64,000 nt of DNA from an uncultured Anaerolineae bacterium. GTDB lineage: Bacteria > Chloroflexota > Anaerolineae > Aggregatilineales > Phototrophicaceae. The DNA is taken from NCBI GenBank assembly GCA_934216615.1, contig CAKQCB010000001.1, positions 62,001 to 126,000 of the forward strand, written 5' to 3'. Below are positions 1 to 9,224 of the stretch, one piece after another. The first letter of the stretch is position 1. The number at the start of each line of letters is the position of its first letter. The notes under the pieces were generated by a model. The model did no database searches, had not been told where the DNA came from, and saw only the letters and a program-made list of their open reading frames with translations. Made by a program: the position numbers and the translations under genes.

Positions 1-36
1 GATAAGCTACAATCTGAAGCTGAATAAAAACAGCAA

Positions 37-65
37 AATGGCATCATTTTTTGTGCCATTAGGAG
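37..65 (+). promoter_or_regulatory. Leader hairpin before the SIS gene
   Basis: An inverted repeat AATGGCA (37-43) / TGCCATT (54-60) encloses a 10-base A/T-rich loop. It ends directly before the AGGAG ribosome binding site of the SIS-domain gene. A TACAAT hexamer at 10-15 region could be a -10 box, but its -35 would lie at or beyond the window edge. The hairpin could affect translation; this is inference only. Confidence 0.25.
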
Positions 66-75
66 AAAAGTCGAT

Positions 76-1119
76 ATGTCGGGCACGATTTTACAAAGTG
101 AAATTTACGAACAACCGCAGATATTTCACACCTTGATTGAAAAAGAATCTGAGAATATTCAGCGGATTGCGCAAGCAATTCGAGAAAGAAACCCACGATA
201 TGTGCTGTGGGTTGCACGCGGTTCGTCCGACAATGCGGCTCGTTATGGGCAATATCTGTTTGCGACCATCAACGGGTTGGTGAGTAGTCTAGCGCTGCCA
301 TCAGCTTATACCGTGTATGGGCAAACCCCTGACATGCGTGACGCATTGGTGATTTCAATCTCACAATCTGGCCAATCCCCCGACATCATCAAAGTGGTTG
401 AAGTCGCAAAAGAGCAGGGCGCTTTTACCCTTGCCGTGACGAATAACCCCGACTCTCCTTTAGCGAAGGCGTCCGAATATACAATTCCACTTCATGCAGG
501 GGTAGAGCAGAGTATTGCCGCGACCAAATCATATACTGCTTCTTTGTTAGCACTGGCGATGTTGAGCGCGGCGCTGGCACAAGATGAAGAAAAACTCGCG
601 CAGATTAAGCGGGTTCCGCAGTGGGTTGAGGCAGTCACAGAACACGGTGAAGACGTGATTGCGGCGGCAAATCGTTATGCCTATATTCAGTACGCCGTGG
701 TTTTAAGTCGTGGGTTTAATTATGCCACTGCCTTTGAAACCGCGCTAAAACTGAAAGAATTGACCTATATCATCGCTGAGCCTTATTCCAGCGCTGACTT
801 TAAACATGGCCCTGTAGCTTTGATTGAACGTTCATTCCCCCTCTATGCGGTGATTCCTGAAGGGTTGGTTTCAGATGAACTGGTCGAGTTTATCGCTCAA
901 CTGGCCGAACGTGGGGCGGAACTCATCGTCGTCAGCGCGGTCGATGAAGCGCTGGCGCATGCGCAAACACCGTTACGTATTCCTAGCGGGATTCCCGAAT
1001 GGTTATCCCCCTTAGTTGCCGTTGTGCCGGGACAACTGTTTGCGCTCGGCCTGACGATTGCCAAACGGTTTGACCCAGACCAACCGCGCGGTCTTCGCAA
1101 AGTGACGCTCACCGTCTAG
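76..1119 (+). CDS. SIS-domain sugar-phosphate isomerase/deaminase, GlmS-like
   Basis: The protein has 347 residues and two SIS domains (about 30-165 and 190-335), resembling the isomerase half of glucosamine-6-phosphate synthase without the glutaminase half. The motifs ARGSSDNAARY, SISQSGQSPD and SIAATKSYTASLLAL mark the sugar-phosphate site of domain 1. ETALKLKELTYIIAEPYSS followed by DFKHGP is the GlmS-type signature in domain 2. Proteins of this build include NagB-II-type glucosamine-6-phosphate deaminases and AgaS/FrlB-like enzymes that convert amino-sugar or glycated amino-acid phosphates. The true substrate cannot be read from sequence. The ATG follows AGGAG at good spacing. A small unknown gene follows after 16 bases, probably in the same transcript. 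Confidence 0.85.
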   Translation: MSGTILQSEIYEQPQIFHTLIEKESENIQRIAQAIRERNPRYVLWVARGSSDNAARYGQYLFATINGLVSSLALPSAYTVYGQTPDMRDALVISISQSGQSPDIIKVVEVAKEQGAFTLAVTNNPDSPLAKASEYTIPLHAGVEQSIAATKSYTASLLALAMLSAALAQDEEKLAQIKRVPQWVEAVTEHGEDVIAAANRYAYIQYAVVLSRGFNYATAFETALKLKELTYIIAEPYSSADFKHGPVALIERSFPLYAVIPEGLVSDELVEFIAQLAERGAELIVVSAVDEALAHAQTPLRIPSGIPEWLSPLVAVVPGQLFALGLTIAKRFDPDQPRGLRKVTLTV

Positions 1120-1135
1120 AGATTGGAAGCAGGGG

Positions 1136-1534
1136 ATGCAAGAACGAAATGGGATTTTATATATTGACCATGTGATGCCCGTTTTGGCACATGCGCGCTG
1201 GCAAGATGTGGTTCAATATTACAAAGACTTGCTCGCCTCAACAGAGTTATCATTACAGGAACGCGCTCACATTGCCCGACGGTTGGAGTTCGCGCGCCTT
1301 TCGATGATAGAAACAGGATGTCAATTTACAGCTACTGCGATGCTTCGAGCAGAGGGGACATCGCAGTTGTTATTTCGTGGTCAGAATGAATATTTTCACG
1401 CGGTCACAAAATTCACGCCAACACGCATTATGCGATACTACTTTTTTCGTTTACGACGAAGCAAGGCTTTTATGCGACGGAATGCGATGAGGGGAATCAA
1501 TAGTGCTGATGGTCATCTTTTTAGCTTGAATTGA
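1136..1534 (+). CDS. Hypothetical protein, 132 aa
   Basis: I do not recognise this family. The ATG is preceded by GGAAG at normal distance and lies 16 bases after the SIS gene, so the two are probably cotranscribed. The protein is rich in Arg (stretches such as RIMRYYFFRLRRSKAFMRRNAMR near the C-terminus, read as two shorter basic patches) and has an N-terminal half that looks helical, with QERAHIARRLEFARLS. There is no signal peptide or membrane segment. The basic C-terminus could bind nucleic acid or acidic partners, but this is a guess. Confidence 0.55.
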   Translation: MQERNGILYIDHVMPVLAHARWQDVVQYYKDLLASTELSLQERAHIARRLEFARLSMIETGCQFTATAMLRAEGTSQLLFRGQNEYFHAVTKFTPTRIMRYYFFRLRRSKAFMRRNAMRGINSADGHLFSLN

Positions 1535-1635
1535 ACCTCGCGGATTATGTGAAAAGAAGCTAAACTAGGAAGAGTTTTGTTCGTTTAAAATAGCTATATC
1601 ATTGCTAAAAAAAAGAGATAGGTATAGATCACGAC

Positions 1636-4434
1636 ATGAAGTTTTGGAACGAGTTTTCCGGCCCGAATGCTGGTTATGTACTCGAACTTTACGAAAAGTA
1701 TCTTCAAGACCCTGCATCTATAGATGAGAAAACGCGCGCCATTTTCATGCGTTGGTCACCACCCATGACGGGTAGCGCTCGCGAAAATATCGACGAAACC
1801 GATATTTCTAAAGTTGTGGGTGGGGTGAATTATGCGGATGCAATTCGTGATTACGGTTTATTCGCTGCTCAACTTGACCCCTTAGGCTCCAACCCAACGG
1901 GGGACCCTTCTTTAAATGTGACGGCACACGGCATCACCGAAGATGATCTCAAGCATCTACCTGCCCATTTGATCGGCGGGCCGATTGCTCATACTTCGAC
2001 TTCTGCATGGGATGCCATCCAAAAGTTGAAAGAAGTCTATTGTTCGACTATCGGCTACGACTTTGAGCACGTGCGTGTTCCTGAAGAACGCCAATGGTTA
2101 CGCCAAGCAGCCGAATCACGACGGTTCTACCCTGAAAGTGACCCGATCCACCGCGAAGCCTTGCTGGAACGGTTGACCGAGGTTGAAGGGTTTGAACAAT
2201 TCCTGCATCGTATGTTCCCCGGCAAGCATCGGTTCTCGCTCGAAGGCTTGGACATGATGGTGCCAATTTTTGATGAGATGATCGGCGCTTCGGCGGAACA
2301 CGGCATTTATAACATCTCAATCGGGATGGCACATCGTGGGCGCTTGAATATGCTGGCGCACACCCTCAAGAAACCTTACGCGCAAATTCTCGCGGAATTT
2401 AAAGACCCTGTACAAGATAACAAGTACAAATATCGCGATGAAATTGGCTGGACAGGTGACGTGAAATATCACTTGGGCGCTCGTCATGCGATCCAAAATG
2501 GCGCGCCGATTGATGTCGTCATCAATATGGCACCCAACCCCAGTCATCTTGAATTTGTGAACCCTGTGGTTTTGGGGATGTCCCGCGCCGCAGGCACACG
2601 CGTTGATAAAGGGGGCGTTCCGGTTTTCGACCCGAATGCGACCTTACCCATCCTCATTCATGGGGATGCCGCGTTCCCCGGTCAAGGGATTGTTGCCGAA
2701 ACTTTGAACCTTTCTCGTTTACCCGGTTATTGGACGGGCGGTTCGATTCATATCATCGCCAATAATCAACTGGGGTACACCACCGAACCGATTGATTCAC
2801 GCAGTACCTTGTTCGCCAGCGACCTCGCCAAGGGCTTCAAGATTCCTATCATTCATGTGAATGCGGATGATCCTGAAGCGTGTATCATGGCAGCCCGTAT
2901 GGCCTTTGCCTATATGATGCAGTTCCGTAAAGACGTCGTGATTGACTTGATCGGCTATCGTCGTTACGGACACAATGAAGGCGATGAACCTGCCTTCACC
3001 CAACCCATGATGTACCAACGCATCGAAAAACACCCGACAGTACGCCGTATTTGGGGTGAGAAACTCGTTTCGCGTGGCATCATCGGCTCTGCAATTCCTG
3101 ATCAAATGGTGCGCAGTTTCTCTGAGAAAATGCAGCGCGTCTATGAAAGTTTGGACTTAGAGCGTGATCTGATCGAAGCACGTCCAACTGCCCCTGAACC
3201 CGGGACGGCCAAACGGACCAAGACCGGCTTGTCATTAAAGCGCTTGAGCGATTTACAATCCGCGTTACTCACATTCCCTGAAGACTTTAATATTCACAGC
3301 AAGCTGCAACGCTTGATCAAACGTCGTTTGGAAGTGTTGAAAGACCCCAACAGCCAGGGCGTGGATTGGGCAAGCGCCGAAGAACTGGCGATGGCTAGTA
3401 TTTTGGCGGATGGCATTGGCGTGCGCATCACAGGGCAAGACGTCGGTCGGGGTACATTCAGCCAACGTCACGCGGTGTTACACGATTCTGTGAACGGGAA
3501 GAAATTTATCCCGCTTCAATCCTTGCCTTATGCAAAAGCGGCCTATGAAATCCACAACAGTCCCTTAACAGAAGCGGCCGTTTTAGGTTTTGAATACGGC
3601 TACAACGTGCAAGAACCTCATCGATTGGTAATTTGGGAAGCGCAGTATGGTGACTTTAACAATGGTGGGCAAGTCATCATTGATGAATTCATCGTCTCGG
3701 CGCGCGCCAAATGGGGACAAACCCCATCTTTGGTGATGCTCTTGCCTCACGGCTATGAAGGCGCAGGCCCCGACCATTCCAGCGCTCGTTTGGAACGCTT
3801 CCTCAACATGGCGGCGGAAACCAATATGCGCATCGCCAACGCAACCACAGCCGCGCAATATTTCCACCTTTTGCGCCGACAAGCGATGCTGTTGGAAAGT
3901 GATCCGTTACCGCTCATTGTGATGACGCCGAAAAGCCTTCTGCGTAATGCTAACGTCTCGTCTTCATTGAACGAGTTGGCGAATGGGAAGTGGAACCCTG
4001 TTTTAGATGATGTCGTTACCACTGAAAAACCCGAAGCGGTACAACGGGTGGTTTTGTGCAGTGGCAAAGTGTATTATGACCTTACGCAGAGCAGTTTCCG
4101 TCAAGAACACCCCGAAATTGCCATCGTGCGTGTGGAACAGTTGTATCCGTTCCCTGTCGAAGATATCAAAGCGATTTTCAAGAAATATGCAAATATGCAA
4201 GAAGTGTTGTGGGTACAAGAAGAACCTGAAAACATGGGCGCATGGGAATTTGCACGCCCCTTATTAGAAGAAATCGCAGATAAGCACTTCCCATTGTATT
4301 ATGTCGGGCGCGCACGGAATTCCAGTCCTTCTGAAGGCTCACTCTCTGCGCACACAATGCATCAGACAATGATTATCGAACAAACTTTCAGCCCCATTGC
4401 TCGTGAAGAGCGTGATGGTATCGTGGTGAATTAA
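1636..4434 (+). CDS. sucA: 2-oxoglutarate dehydrogenase E1 component
   Basis: The 932-residue length matches bacterial SucA (about 930). This thiamine-diphosphate enzyme decarboxylates 2-oxoglutarate in the TCA cycle and passes the succinyl group to the lipoyl arm of E2. Visible motifs are the N-terminal [20 protein letters not shown] used for complex assembly, [11 protein letters not shown] with the substrate-binding His, [19 protein letters not shown] and [11 protein letters not shown] of the ThDP/Mg region, and [15 protein letters not shown]. The C-terminal transketolase-like half contains [18 protein letters not shown]. The ATG has only a weak, distant AGG upstream. sucB follows after 13 bases; no dihydrolipoamide dehydrogenase gene is in this window. 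Confidence 0.97.
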   Translation: MKFWNEFSGPNAGYVLELYEKYLQDPASIDEKTRAIFMRWSPPMTGSARENIDETDISKVVGGVNYADAIRDYGLFAAQLDPLGSNPTGDPSLNVTAHGITEDDLKHLPAHLIGGPIAHTSTSAWDAIQKLKEVYCSTIGYDFEHVRVPEERQWLRQAAESRRFYPESDPIHREALLERLTEVEGFEQFLHRMFPGKHRFSLEGLDMMVPIFDEMIGASAEHGIYNISIGMAHRGRLNMLAHTLKKPYAQILAEFKDPVQDNKYKYRDEIGWTGDVKYHLGARHAIQNGAPIDVVINMAPNPSHLEFVNPVVLGMSRAAGTRVDKGGVPVFDPNATLPILIHGDAAFPGQGIVAETLNLSRLPGYWTGGSIHIIANNQLGYTTEPIDSRSTLFASDLAKGFKIPIIHVNADDPEACIMAARMAFAYMMQFRKDVVIDLIGYRRYGHNEGDEPAFTQPMMYQRIEKHPTVRRIWGEKLVSRGIIGSAIPDQMVRSFSEKMQRVYESLDLERDLIEARPTAPEPGTAKRTKTGLSLKRLSDLQSALLTFPEDFNIHSKLQRLIKRRLEVLKDPNSQGVDWASAEELAMASILADGIGVRITGQDVGRGTFSQRHAVLHDSVNGKKFIPLQSLPYAKAAYEIHNSPLTEAAVLGFEYGYNVQEPHRLVIWEAQYGDFNNGGQVIIDEFIVSARAKWGQTPSLVMLLPHGYEGAGPDHSSARLERFLNMAAETNMRIANATTAAQYFHLLRRQAMLLESDPLPLIVMTPKSLLRNANVSSSLNELANGKWNPVLDDVVTTEKPEAVQRVVLCSGKVYYDLTQSSFRQEHPEIAIVRVEQLYPFPVEDIKAIFKKYANMQEVLWVQEEPENMGAWEFARPLLEEIADKHFPLYYVGRARNSSPSEGSLSAHTMHQTMIIEQTFSPIAREERDGIVVN

Positions 4435-4447
4435 GGGTAGAGTGAGT

Positions 4448-5674
4448 ATGGCGTTTCAAATTCTAGTTCCAGATATGGGCGAGTCCGTTGTAGAAGCAAC
4501 CGTTGCACGTTGGCTTAAAAATGTGGGGGACGCCGTCAAAGTTGGTGAACCCGTTGTTGTGTTAGAAACCGACAAGGTTGATCTTGAAGTCAGTACCGAA
4601 CAAGATGGGGTATTGATTGCGATCACCCATGAGGCAGGTTCAGATGTTGCAGTGGGTGATATTTTGGGGGAAGTAGACCCCAGTGGCACGCCTTCAGCGT
4701 CGCCCGCACCCGCAAAAGCGGACGCTGCTCCAGCGCCTGTTTCCCAACCTGCGCCGGCCCCTTCGTCAGCACCAACGGCGACCCCAGTGGCGCGTCGTGT
4801 GGCTGAAGAAGCCCAAGTGGATATTAACAGTGTGTCGGCCAGCGGTGTCGGTGGAAAAGTCACCAAGACGGATGTTCAGCGTTATATCGATACGCGCGCG
4901 ACACCCCAACCCATCACACCCTCTAAGACCACCACTCAAAACGAAATTCCCTATCCGGTGGAGCCGATTTCTAACCGCCGTGAAGAACGGGTGAAGATGT
5001 CGCGTCGTCGCCGAACTATTGCGACACGCTTGGTCGAAGCTCAACATAATGCCGCGATGCTGACGACCTTCAACGAAATTGATATGTCGAAGGTGATCGA
5101 AATTCGCGAACGTCGCAAAGGGACGTTTAAAGACAAGTATGGGGTCGGCTTAGGCTTCTCATCCTTCTTTGTGAAAGCCTCGATTGGAGCGCTCAAACTG
5201 TTCCCACAGTTGAACGCCGAAATTCAAGGTGATGAGATGGTCTTGAAGCACTTTTATGACATTGGCGTGGCGATTGGGGCAGAAGAAGGTTTGGTTGTCC
5301 CCGTCCTGCGTGATGCGGATCGGATGTCGTTTGCCGAAATCGAATCCTCGATTAAGCGCTTCGCACAACAATCCGGCGCGGGGACACTCTCATTAGATGA
5401 TCTGCGCGGGGGCACATTCACTATCACCAACGGTGGGGTGTTTGGTTCCATGTTGAGCACGCCGATTTTGAACCCACCCCAAGTGGCGATTCTCGGCCTG
5501 CATAAGATCGAACAACGGCCTATCGCGCTCAATGGGGAAGTGGTGATTCGCCCTATGATGTACGTTGCGATGAGCTACGATCACCGCATTGTAGACGGGC
5601 GTGAAGCTGTTCAATTCTTGGTACGTATCAAGGAATTGATCGAAGACCCCGAAAGCCTGCTGATCGAAGCGTAA
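4448..5674 (+). CDS. sucB: Dihydrolipoamide succinyltransferase E2 component
   Basis: E2 core of the 2-oxoglutarate dehydrogenase complex; transfers succinyl from lipoamide to CoA. The domains in order are a lipoyl domain (about 1-77, lipoylated Lys in [13 protein letters not shown]), an Ala/Pro-rich swinging linker (about 82-120), the peripheral subunit-binding domain ([26 protein letters not shown], about 118-150) and the catalytic acyltransferase domain (about 180-408) ending in [18 protein letters not shown] with the catalytic His and Asp. I chose ATG 4448; an in-frame GTG lies two codons upstream (4442). It is coupled to sucA in one operon and is followed by a strong terminator. Confidence 0.95.
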   Translation: MAFQILVPDMGESVVEATVARWLKNVGDAVKVGEPVVVLETDKVDLEVSTEQDGVLIAITHEAGSDVAVGDILGEVDPSGTPSASPAPAKADAAPAPVSQPAPAPSSAPTATPVARRVAEEAQVDINSVSASGVGGKVTKTDVQRYIDTRATPQPITPSKTTTQNEIPYPVEPISNRREERVKMSRRRRTIATRLVEAQHNAAMLTTFNEIDMSKVIEIRERRKGTFKDKYGVGLGFSSFFVKASIGALKLFPQLNAEIQGDEMVLKHFYDIGVAIGAEEGLVVPVLRDADRMSFAEIESSIKRFAQQSGAGTLSLDDLRGGTFTITNGGVFGSMLSTPILNPPQVAILGLHKIEQRPIALNGEVVIRPMMYVAMSYDHRIVDGREAVQFLVRIKELIEDPESLLIEA

Positions 5675-5696
5675 GGTGTTTCAAAGGAGATAAAAC

Positions 5697-5729
5697 AAAA
5701 CGAGGACGCACTCTACGTCCTCGTTTTTG
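5697..5729 (+). terminator. Rho-independent terminator after sucAB
   Basis: A 12-bp stem (5697-5708 paired with 5716-5727; core ACGAGGACG/CGTCCTCGT) has a 7-base loop and runs into TTTTTG. It ends the sucAB transcript 23 bases after the sucB stop. Confidence 0.9.
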
Positions 5730-5740
5730 TTTACGTAAAC
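5729..5740. promoter_or_regulatory. Perfect 12-bp palindrome, possible operator
   Basis: GTTTACGTAAAC is a perfect palindrome between the sucAB terminator and the promoter of the acyltransferase genes, about 50 bases upstream of the -35. Its position would suit a regulator binding site; no regulator gene is adjacent. Confidence 0.3.
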
Positions 5741-5788
5741 CGCACAGTTCAAAAGAGTGGGTTCACGACCGTAGATTGAAGCGACACT

Positions 5789-5816
5789 TTGTTGAACGTA
5801 CGCTCTCGTTTACAAT
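5789..5816 (+). promoter_or_regulatory. Promoter for the MBOAT acyltransferase gene
   Basis: TTGTTG (5789-5794), a 16-base spacer and TACAAT (5811-5816) match sigma-70-type boxes. The -10 sits 35 bases before ATG 5852. This supports that start over the in-frame upstream start at 5789, which would precede the transcript. Confidence 0.45.
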
Positions 5817-5851
5817 CGATATTTTACACCCGTTACCGAACTGCGGAAAAC

Positions 5852-7291
5852 ATGGTTTTTACTTCACCAGAATATATTATTTTTTTCGTCATCTGTGTTG
5901 GTTTATATTTTTTTATTCCCTATCGTTTACGTTGGATATGGCTGCTTGTCGCGGGGTATCTCTTTTACGCCTACAAGCAAAGTCAATATCTGTGGGTGTT
6001 GCTGACTGTCACATTGGTCAGTTATGGCGCGGGGCGTATCTTCGCCTCGGTAGAAGGTACCCGCACCCGAAAAATCACGTTAGGGGTGAGCCTCGTTATC
6101 AACTTCGGGCTTTTATTCGTCTTTAAATATTTCAACTTCTTCAACGCAACGCTTGAAAGCATCAGCGCGCAATTGAACATCCCGTACCAGATTCAAGCGC
6201 TGAATTTGATTTTACCTCTCGGCATCTCGTTTTATATTTTCCAGTCATCCGCCTATGTGATTGATGTCTATAAAGGTAAGGTCGGCGCTGAAAAACACGC
6301 GGGGATTTTTGGCGCGTTTGTGGCGTTCTTTCCGCTCTTAATCGCAGGCCCAATTGAGCGAGCAAATCATCTCTTGCCACAATTCCATGTGCGCCAATTC
6401 TTTCACTCAGAACGAACGGTGGAGGGGTTTCGGCGTATTTTGTGGGGCGTGTTCAAGAAGATTGTGATCGCCGACCGTCTCGCGCTGTATGTCAACGCGG
6501 TGTATAACAACGCGACGGATTACACAGGCATCCCGCTCATTTTAGCCACCTTCTTCTTTGCGTTTCAATTATATTGTGATTTTTCAGCTTATTCCGACAT
6601 CGCCCTGGGTACGGCAAAGGTGATGGGCTTTGACCTGATAGAGAATTTTCGTCAGCCGTATTTCGCCACGTCCATCCGTGAGTTTTGGAACCGTTGGCAT
6701 ATTTCTCTATCCACATGGTTTCGGGATTATATCTACATTCCGTTAGGCGGAAGTCGGGTTTCATTACCGCGCACTCTCATCAACGTCATGATTATCTTTT
6801 TGGTGAGCGGGTTGTGGCATGGTGCCAACTGGACGTTCATCGTGTGGGGGGCGTTACACGGCCTGTTCATCTGCCTTGAAACGCTCTGGGAACGTCTGCG
6901 ACCACAGGCCAAACCTCTGTTCCCTGCGGGGATCAAGATCGCTTTTACGTTCTCGCTGGTTTTGATCACATGGGTGTTTTTCCGCGCCACCACGTTTGAG
7001 GATGCCGCGCACATCTTCCGTTACAGCTTGACGTTGAGCGGGGGGGAACAGCTCTTTACGCCGTTCGCCAGCGCCATACTACCGCCTATATGGGAAATGA
7101 TCATCTCGTTCGTGTTGATCGGCCTGCTCATCCTTGTGGATTTGCGTAGCGCAAAAGTGGGGCTGAATACACTCTTTTCATCCATGCCAACGGCGCTTCG
7201 TTGGGGGGCGTATTATGCCTGTGGCTTTGCCGTGATGTTTTCAGGGCTGTATGCCAACGGCGCCCAAGAATTTATTTACTTTAATTTCTAG
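5852..7291 (+). CDS. MBOAT-family O-acyltransferase, AlgI-like
   Basis: A 479-residue polytopic membrane protein of the membrane-bound O-acyltransferase family. Like AlgI, such proteins move acetyl groups across the membrane for O-acetylation of surface polysaccharides. The signature REFWNRWHISLSTWFRDY and the motif SGLWHGANWTFIVWGALHG with the conserved catalytic His are present. Hydrophobic segments are spread over the whole length, beginning with EYIIFFVICVGLYFFIPY. ATG 5852 has GGAAAA just upstream and a promoter 35 bases before it. The next gene encodes a likely SGNH-type partner, the usual AlgI/AlgJ arrangement. The acetylated polymer is unknown. Confidence 0.92.
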   Translation: MVFTSPEYIIFFVICVGLYFFIPYRLRWIWLLVAGYLFYAYKQSQYLWVLLTVTLVSYGAGRIFASVEGTRTRKITLGVSLVINFGLLFVFKYFNFFNATLESISAQLNIPYQIQALNLILPLGISFYIFQSSAYVIDVYKGKVGAEKHAGIFGAFVAFFPLLIAGPIERANHLLPQFHVRQFFHSERTVEGFRRILWGVFKKIVIADRLALYVNAVYNNATDYTGIPLILATFFFAFQLYCDFSAYSDIALGTAKVMGFDLIENFRQPYFATSIREFWNRWHISLSTWFRDYIYIPLGGSRVSLPRTLINVMIIFLVSGLWHGANWTFIVWGALHGLFICLETLWERLRPQAKPLFPAGIKIAFTFSLVLITWVFFRATTFEDAAHIFRYSLTLSGGEQLFTPFASAILPPIWEMIISFVLIGLLILVDLRSAKVGLNTLFSSMPTALRWGAYYACGFAVMFSGLYANGAQEFIYFNF

Positions 7292-7308
7292 CGAGCGAAC
7301 CCGAACTT

Positions 7309-8457
7309 ATGGCAAAAATTACATCCAACACACGTTTCTGGGTACGCTTGATTAGTTTTCTCGCCCCCTTTGTGATCATTTTTATCCTTTTCACAGGGTT
7401 GTTGATCTACAGCGGGGAATCTATGCCGTTGGCGTGGGTAGCGCAGATGCAAATGTCGTCAGAGCCGATTTTGTACCGACCCCGTTACGGCAACCGCGAT
7501 TTAGCCTTTAAGCTGGTCTCTGCCAATTTACGGGCAGCGCCGATCCTTGCGCTAGGGTCATCTCATATTCTGCAATTTCGCTCTGGCTTTTTCACGGGCG
7601 GACTTGAGACATTTTATAATGCGGGTGCGCCTGCATGGACGCTCACACAGCTCAGTACGTTTGTGAACCAACTGGACGCAAACGCCATCCCGCAAGTGTT
7701 GATCTTGTCTTTAGATCACCCGTGGTTCAACCGAGATTATCACGGCGATACATTCCCTGACCCCGTCAGCGATTTCGATCAAATTTTTCGCATCAACCGA
7801 AGTTTCATCCAAGATGTTTTTGATGGCGAAACGTTCGATTTTCAACAGTTGTTAACGCGCCAATCATCAGATGGTGTTTCGACAGGCTTAGGCTTACGCG
7901 CCTTGCAAGACGGTCACGGGTTTCGAAATGATGGCAGTGAACAGTATGGTGACTTTTTAATCGCCGAATATCTCATGCCGGAATTGGAACGCGCGCGTCA
8001 TATGGAGTGGATGCGCGATGGGTATGATATGTACATTTATGGGGATGAGGTCGATGCTGAAAGGGTGGCGCAGCTGACGGCTATTCTGGATTGGGCATCT
8101 TCACACAATATTCTTGTGATTGGCTTTTTACCGCCGTATATGCCCAGCTTATATACAGAGATTGTGCAGAATGATCAGTACGGCTATATACACGATTTAC
8201 CCGCGACTTTAGCCCCTTTATTCAGCGAACGCGGGTTTCACTTTCTCGATTATTCAAATCCAGAATTATTACAAGCACAAGATACCGATTTTTTTGATGG
8301 CTGGCATGCTTCCGAGTTGATCTATCTGCGTTTGTATCTTGATATGGTGAGCCAAGTGCCAGCGGTTTTATCCCCCTATACCGATGTGGAGTATCTACGG
8401 CAGATTGAGGCGAATGCCCAAAACACGTTTGATGTTTTTGGCTTTCATTTTGAGTAG
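7309..8457 (+). CDS. AlgJ/SGNH-like membrane-anchored acyltransferase partner
   Basis: This 382-residue protein has one N-terminal membrane anchor (about 10-33, LISFLAPFVIIFILFTGLL) followed by a large extracytoplasmic domain. ILALGSSHILQFR looks like the SGNH/AlgJ nucleophile block (Gly-x-Ser), and FFDGWHASELIYLRLY near residue 340 supplies the matching Asp-x-x-His. In alginate-type systems such a protein takes the acetyl group from the MBOAT partner and places it on the polymer. It starts 17 bases after the MBOAT stop, so the pair is one operon. The function rests on context and these two motifs; overall similarity to AlgJ is weak. Confidence 0.65.
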   Translation: MAKITSNTRFWVRLISFLAPFVIIFILFTGLLIYSGESMPLAWVAQMQMSSEPILYRPRYGNRDLAFKLVSANLRAAPILALGSSHILQFRSGFFTGGLETFYNAGAPAWTLTQLSTFVNQLDANAIPQVLILSLDHPWFNRDYHGDTFPDPVSDFDQIFRINRSFIQDVFDGETFDFQQLLTRQSSDGVSTGLGLRALQDGHGFRNDGSEQYGDFLIAEYLMPELERARHMEWMRDGYDMYIYGDEVDAERVAQLTAILDWASSHNILVIGFLPPYMPSLYTEIVQNDQYGYIHDLPATLAPLFSERGFHFLDYSNPELLQAQDTDFFDGWHASELIYLRLYLDMVSQVPAVLSPYTDVEYLRQIEANAQNTFDVFGFHFE

Positions 8458-8603
8458 GAAATACTCGCACCCCCAGTCGATAACATCCAACCTTCAATTG
8501 GGGGTGCATTAGAGACGGTGAATACCCAAAGGGCGACCAAAAGATAGCAGACAAAGACAACCAATACCAAATATCGAAGGCGTTTTTTCGTTCTATACAT
8601 CAT
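8445..8603 (-). CDS. Small single-pass membrane protein, 52 aa (predicted)
   Basis: Reading the minus strand from tandem ATGs at 8603/8600 gives 52 codons ending at TGA 8445. The layout is a basic start (MMYRTKKRLRY), a strongly hydrophobic stretch (LVLVVFVCYLLVALWVF) and a short polar tail. AAAGG precedes the second ATG at about 6 bases. It lies 71 bases downstream of the PPOX gene on the same strand and overlaps the end of the convergent SGNH gene by 13 bases. The positive-inside charge pattern favours a real small membrane protein; no family is recognised. Confidence 0.45.
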   Translation of the reverse strand: MMYRTKKRLRYLVLVVFVCYLLVALWVFTVSNAPPIEGWMLSTGGASISYSK

Positions 8604-8674
8604 GGGCCTTTGCCAGAACAGGTTGTCTTGGATATAGAGATTAGTCTGTGAAGTGACCTGAAAAGGGTTGCTCT

Positions 8675-9076
8675 CTAAAAAACTTTGATCACTTTTTTAG
8701 GCGTAAAGCGCAAAATGACCATATCCCATTGTGTCCATTCCGCGAGGCTTTTTTCCGCTTCTTCTTTTGTCTCATAAGCATAGGTGATCTTTTTGAGCCA
8801 TTTGAAGTCGGGGTCTTCTTCAATGGCAAAATCCCCCTTGAACAGATAACCATCTTGCCCGACGTCACCGCCAATTTGGATAGAACCTTTGGGGTTAGCT
8901 TTCCAATAATCGACCTTGCGGGTGTTACGGTCGGTGGTGATGAGGAGCTGGTCGCCGTCCATGATGAACCAAACAGGGATGGTATGCGGGTAACCGTCAA
9001 AATCAATGCTGGTGATGCGCACGATCAGCGGTTGGCTTAAAAGATTGCGAGCATTTTCTGGAATAAGAACGGACAT
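8675..9076 (-). CDS. Pyridoxamine 5'-phosphate oxidase-type flavoprotein
   Basis: This is a 133-residue protein of the split-barrel PPOX class. These small proteins bind FMN, F420 or haem and often reduce small molecules. The pattern LIVRITSIDFDGYPHTIPVWFIMDGDQLLI.. (read here as the barrel strands with the G-x-P-x-x-x-P-V-W turn) and KVDYWKANPKGSIQIG is typical of the family. The C-terminal half, with a TYAYETKEEAEKSLAEW helix, is less conserved. Substrate and cofactor cannot be told from sequence. ATG 9076 is preceded on its strand by AAAGGT. It is divergent from rfbC. Confidence 0.8.
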   Translation of the reverse strand: MSVLIPENARNLLSQPLIVRITSIDFDGYPHTIPVWFIMDGDQLLITTDRNTRKVDYWKANPKGSIQIGGDVGQDGYLFKGDFAIEEDPDFKWLKKITYAYETKEEAEKSLAEWTQWDMVILRFTPKKVIKVF

Positions 9077-9164
9077 AACGTACCTTTTCTGAATACACGG
9101 ATATAAAAAACAATTTTCGCGTGACGTGGTGAAAATTCACATTTTACATGGAATCAGCCATGTT

Positions 9165-9193
9165 TTGACGTGCTAAGGTGAACTTGGCATAAT
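9165..9193 (+). promoter_or_regulatory. Promoter for rfbC
   Basis: TTGACG (9165-9170), a 17-base spacer and CATAAT (9188-9193) form a near-consensus promoter in the divergent gap. The -10 lies 31 bases before the preferred TTG start at 9225. Confidence 0.6.
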
Positions 9194-9224
9194 TCCAACG
9201 GAATTGATTAAGGAGCATAACAAC

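Noticed and set aside
76..1119. Full GlmS assignment of the SIS protein
   Set aside because: The glutaminase domain with its N-terminal Cys is missing, so it cannot be glutamine-dependent GlmS.
8467..8507. Inverted repeat as terminator of the SGNH gene
   Set aside because: A 9-bp stem (GCACCCCCA/TGGGGGTGC) with a 23-base loop and no T run; it also lies inside the predicted 52-codon gene. Kept only as a remark.
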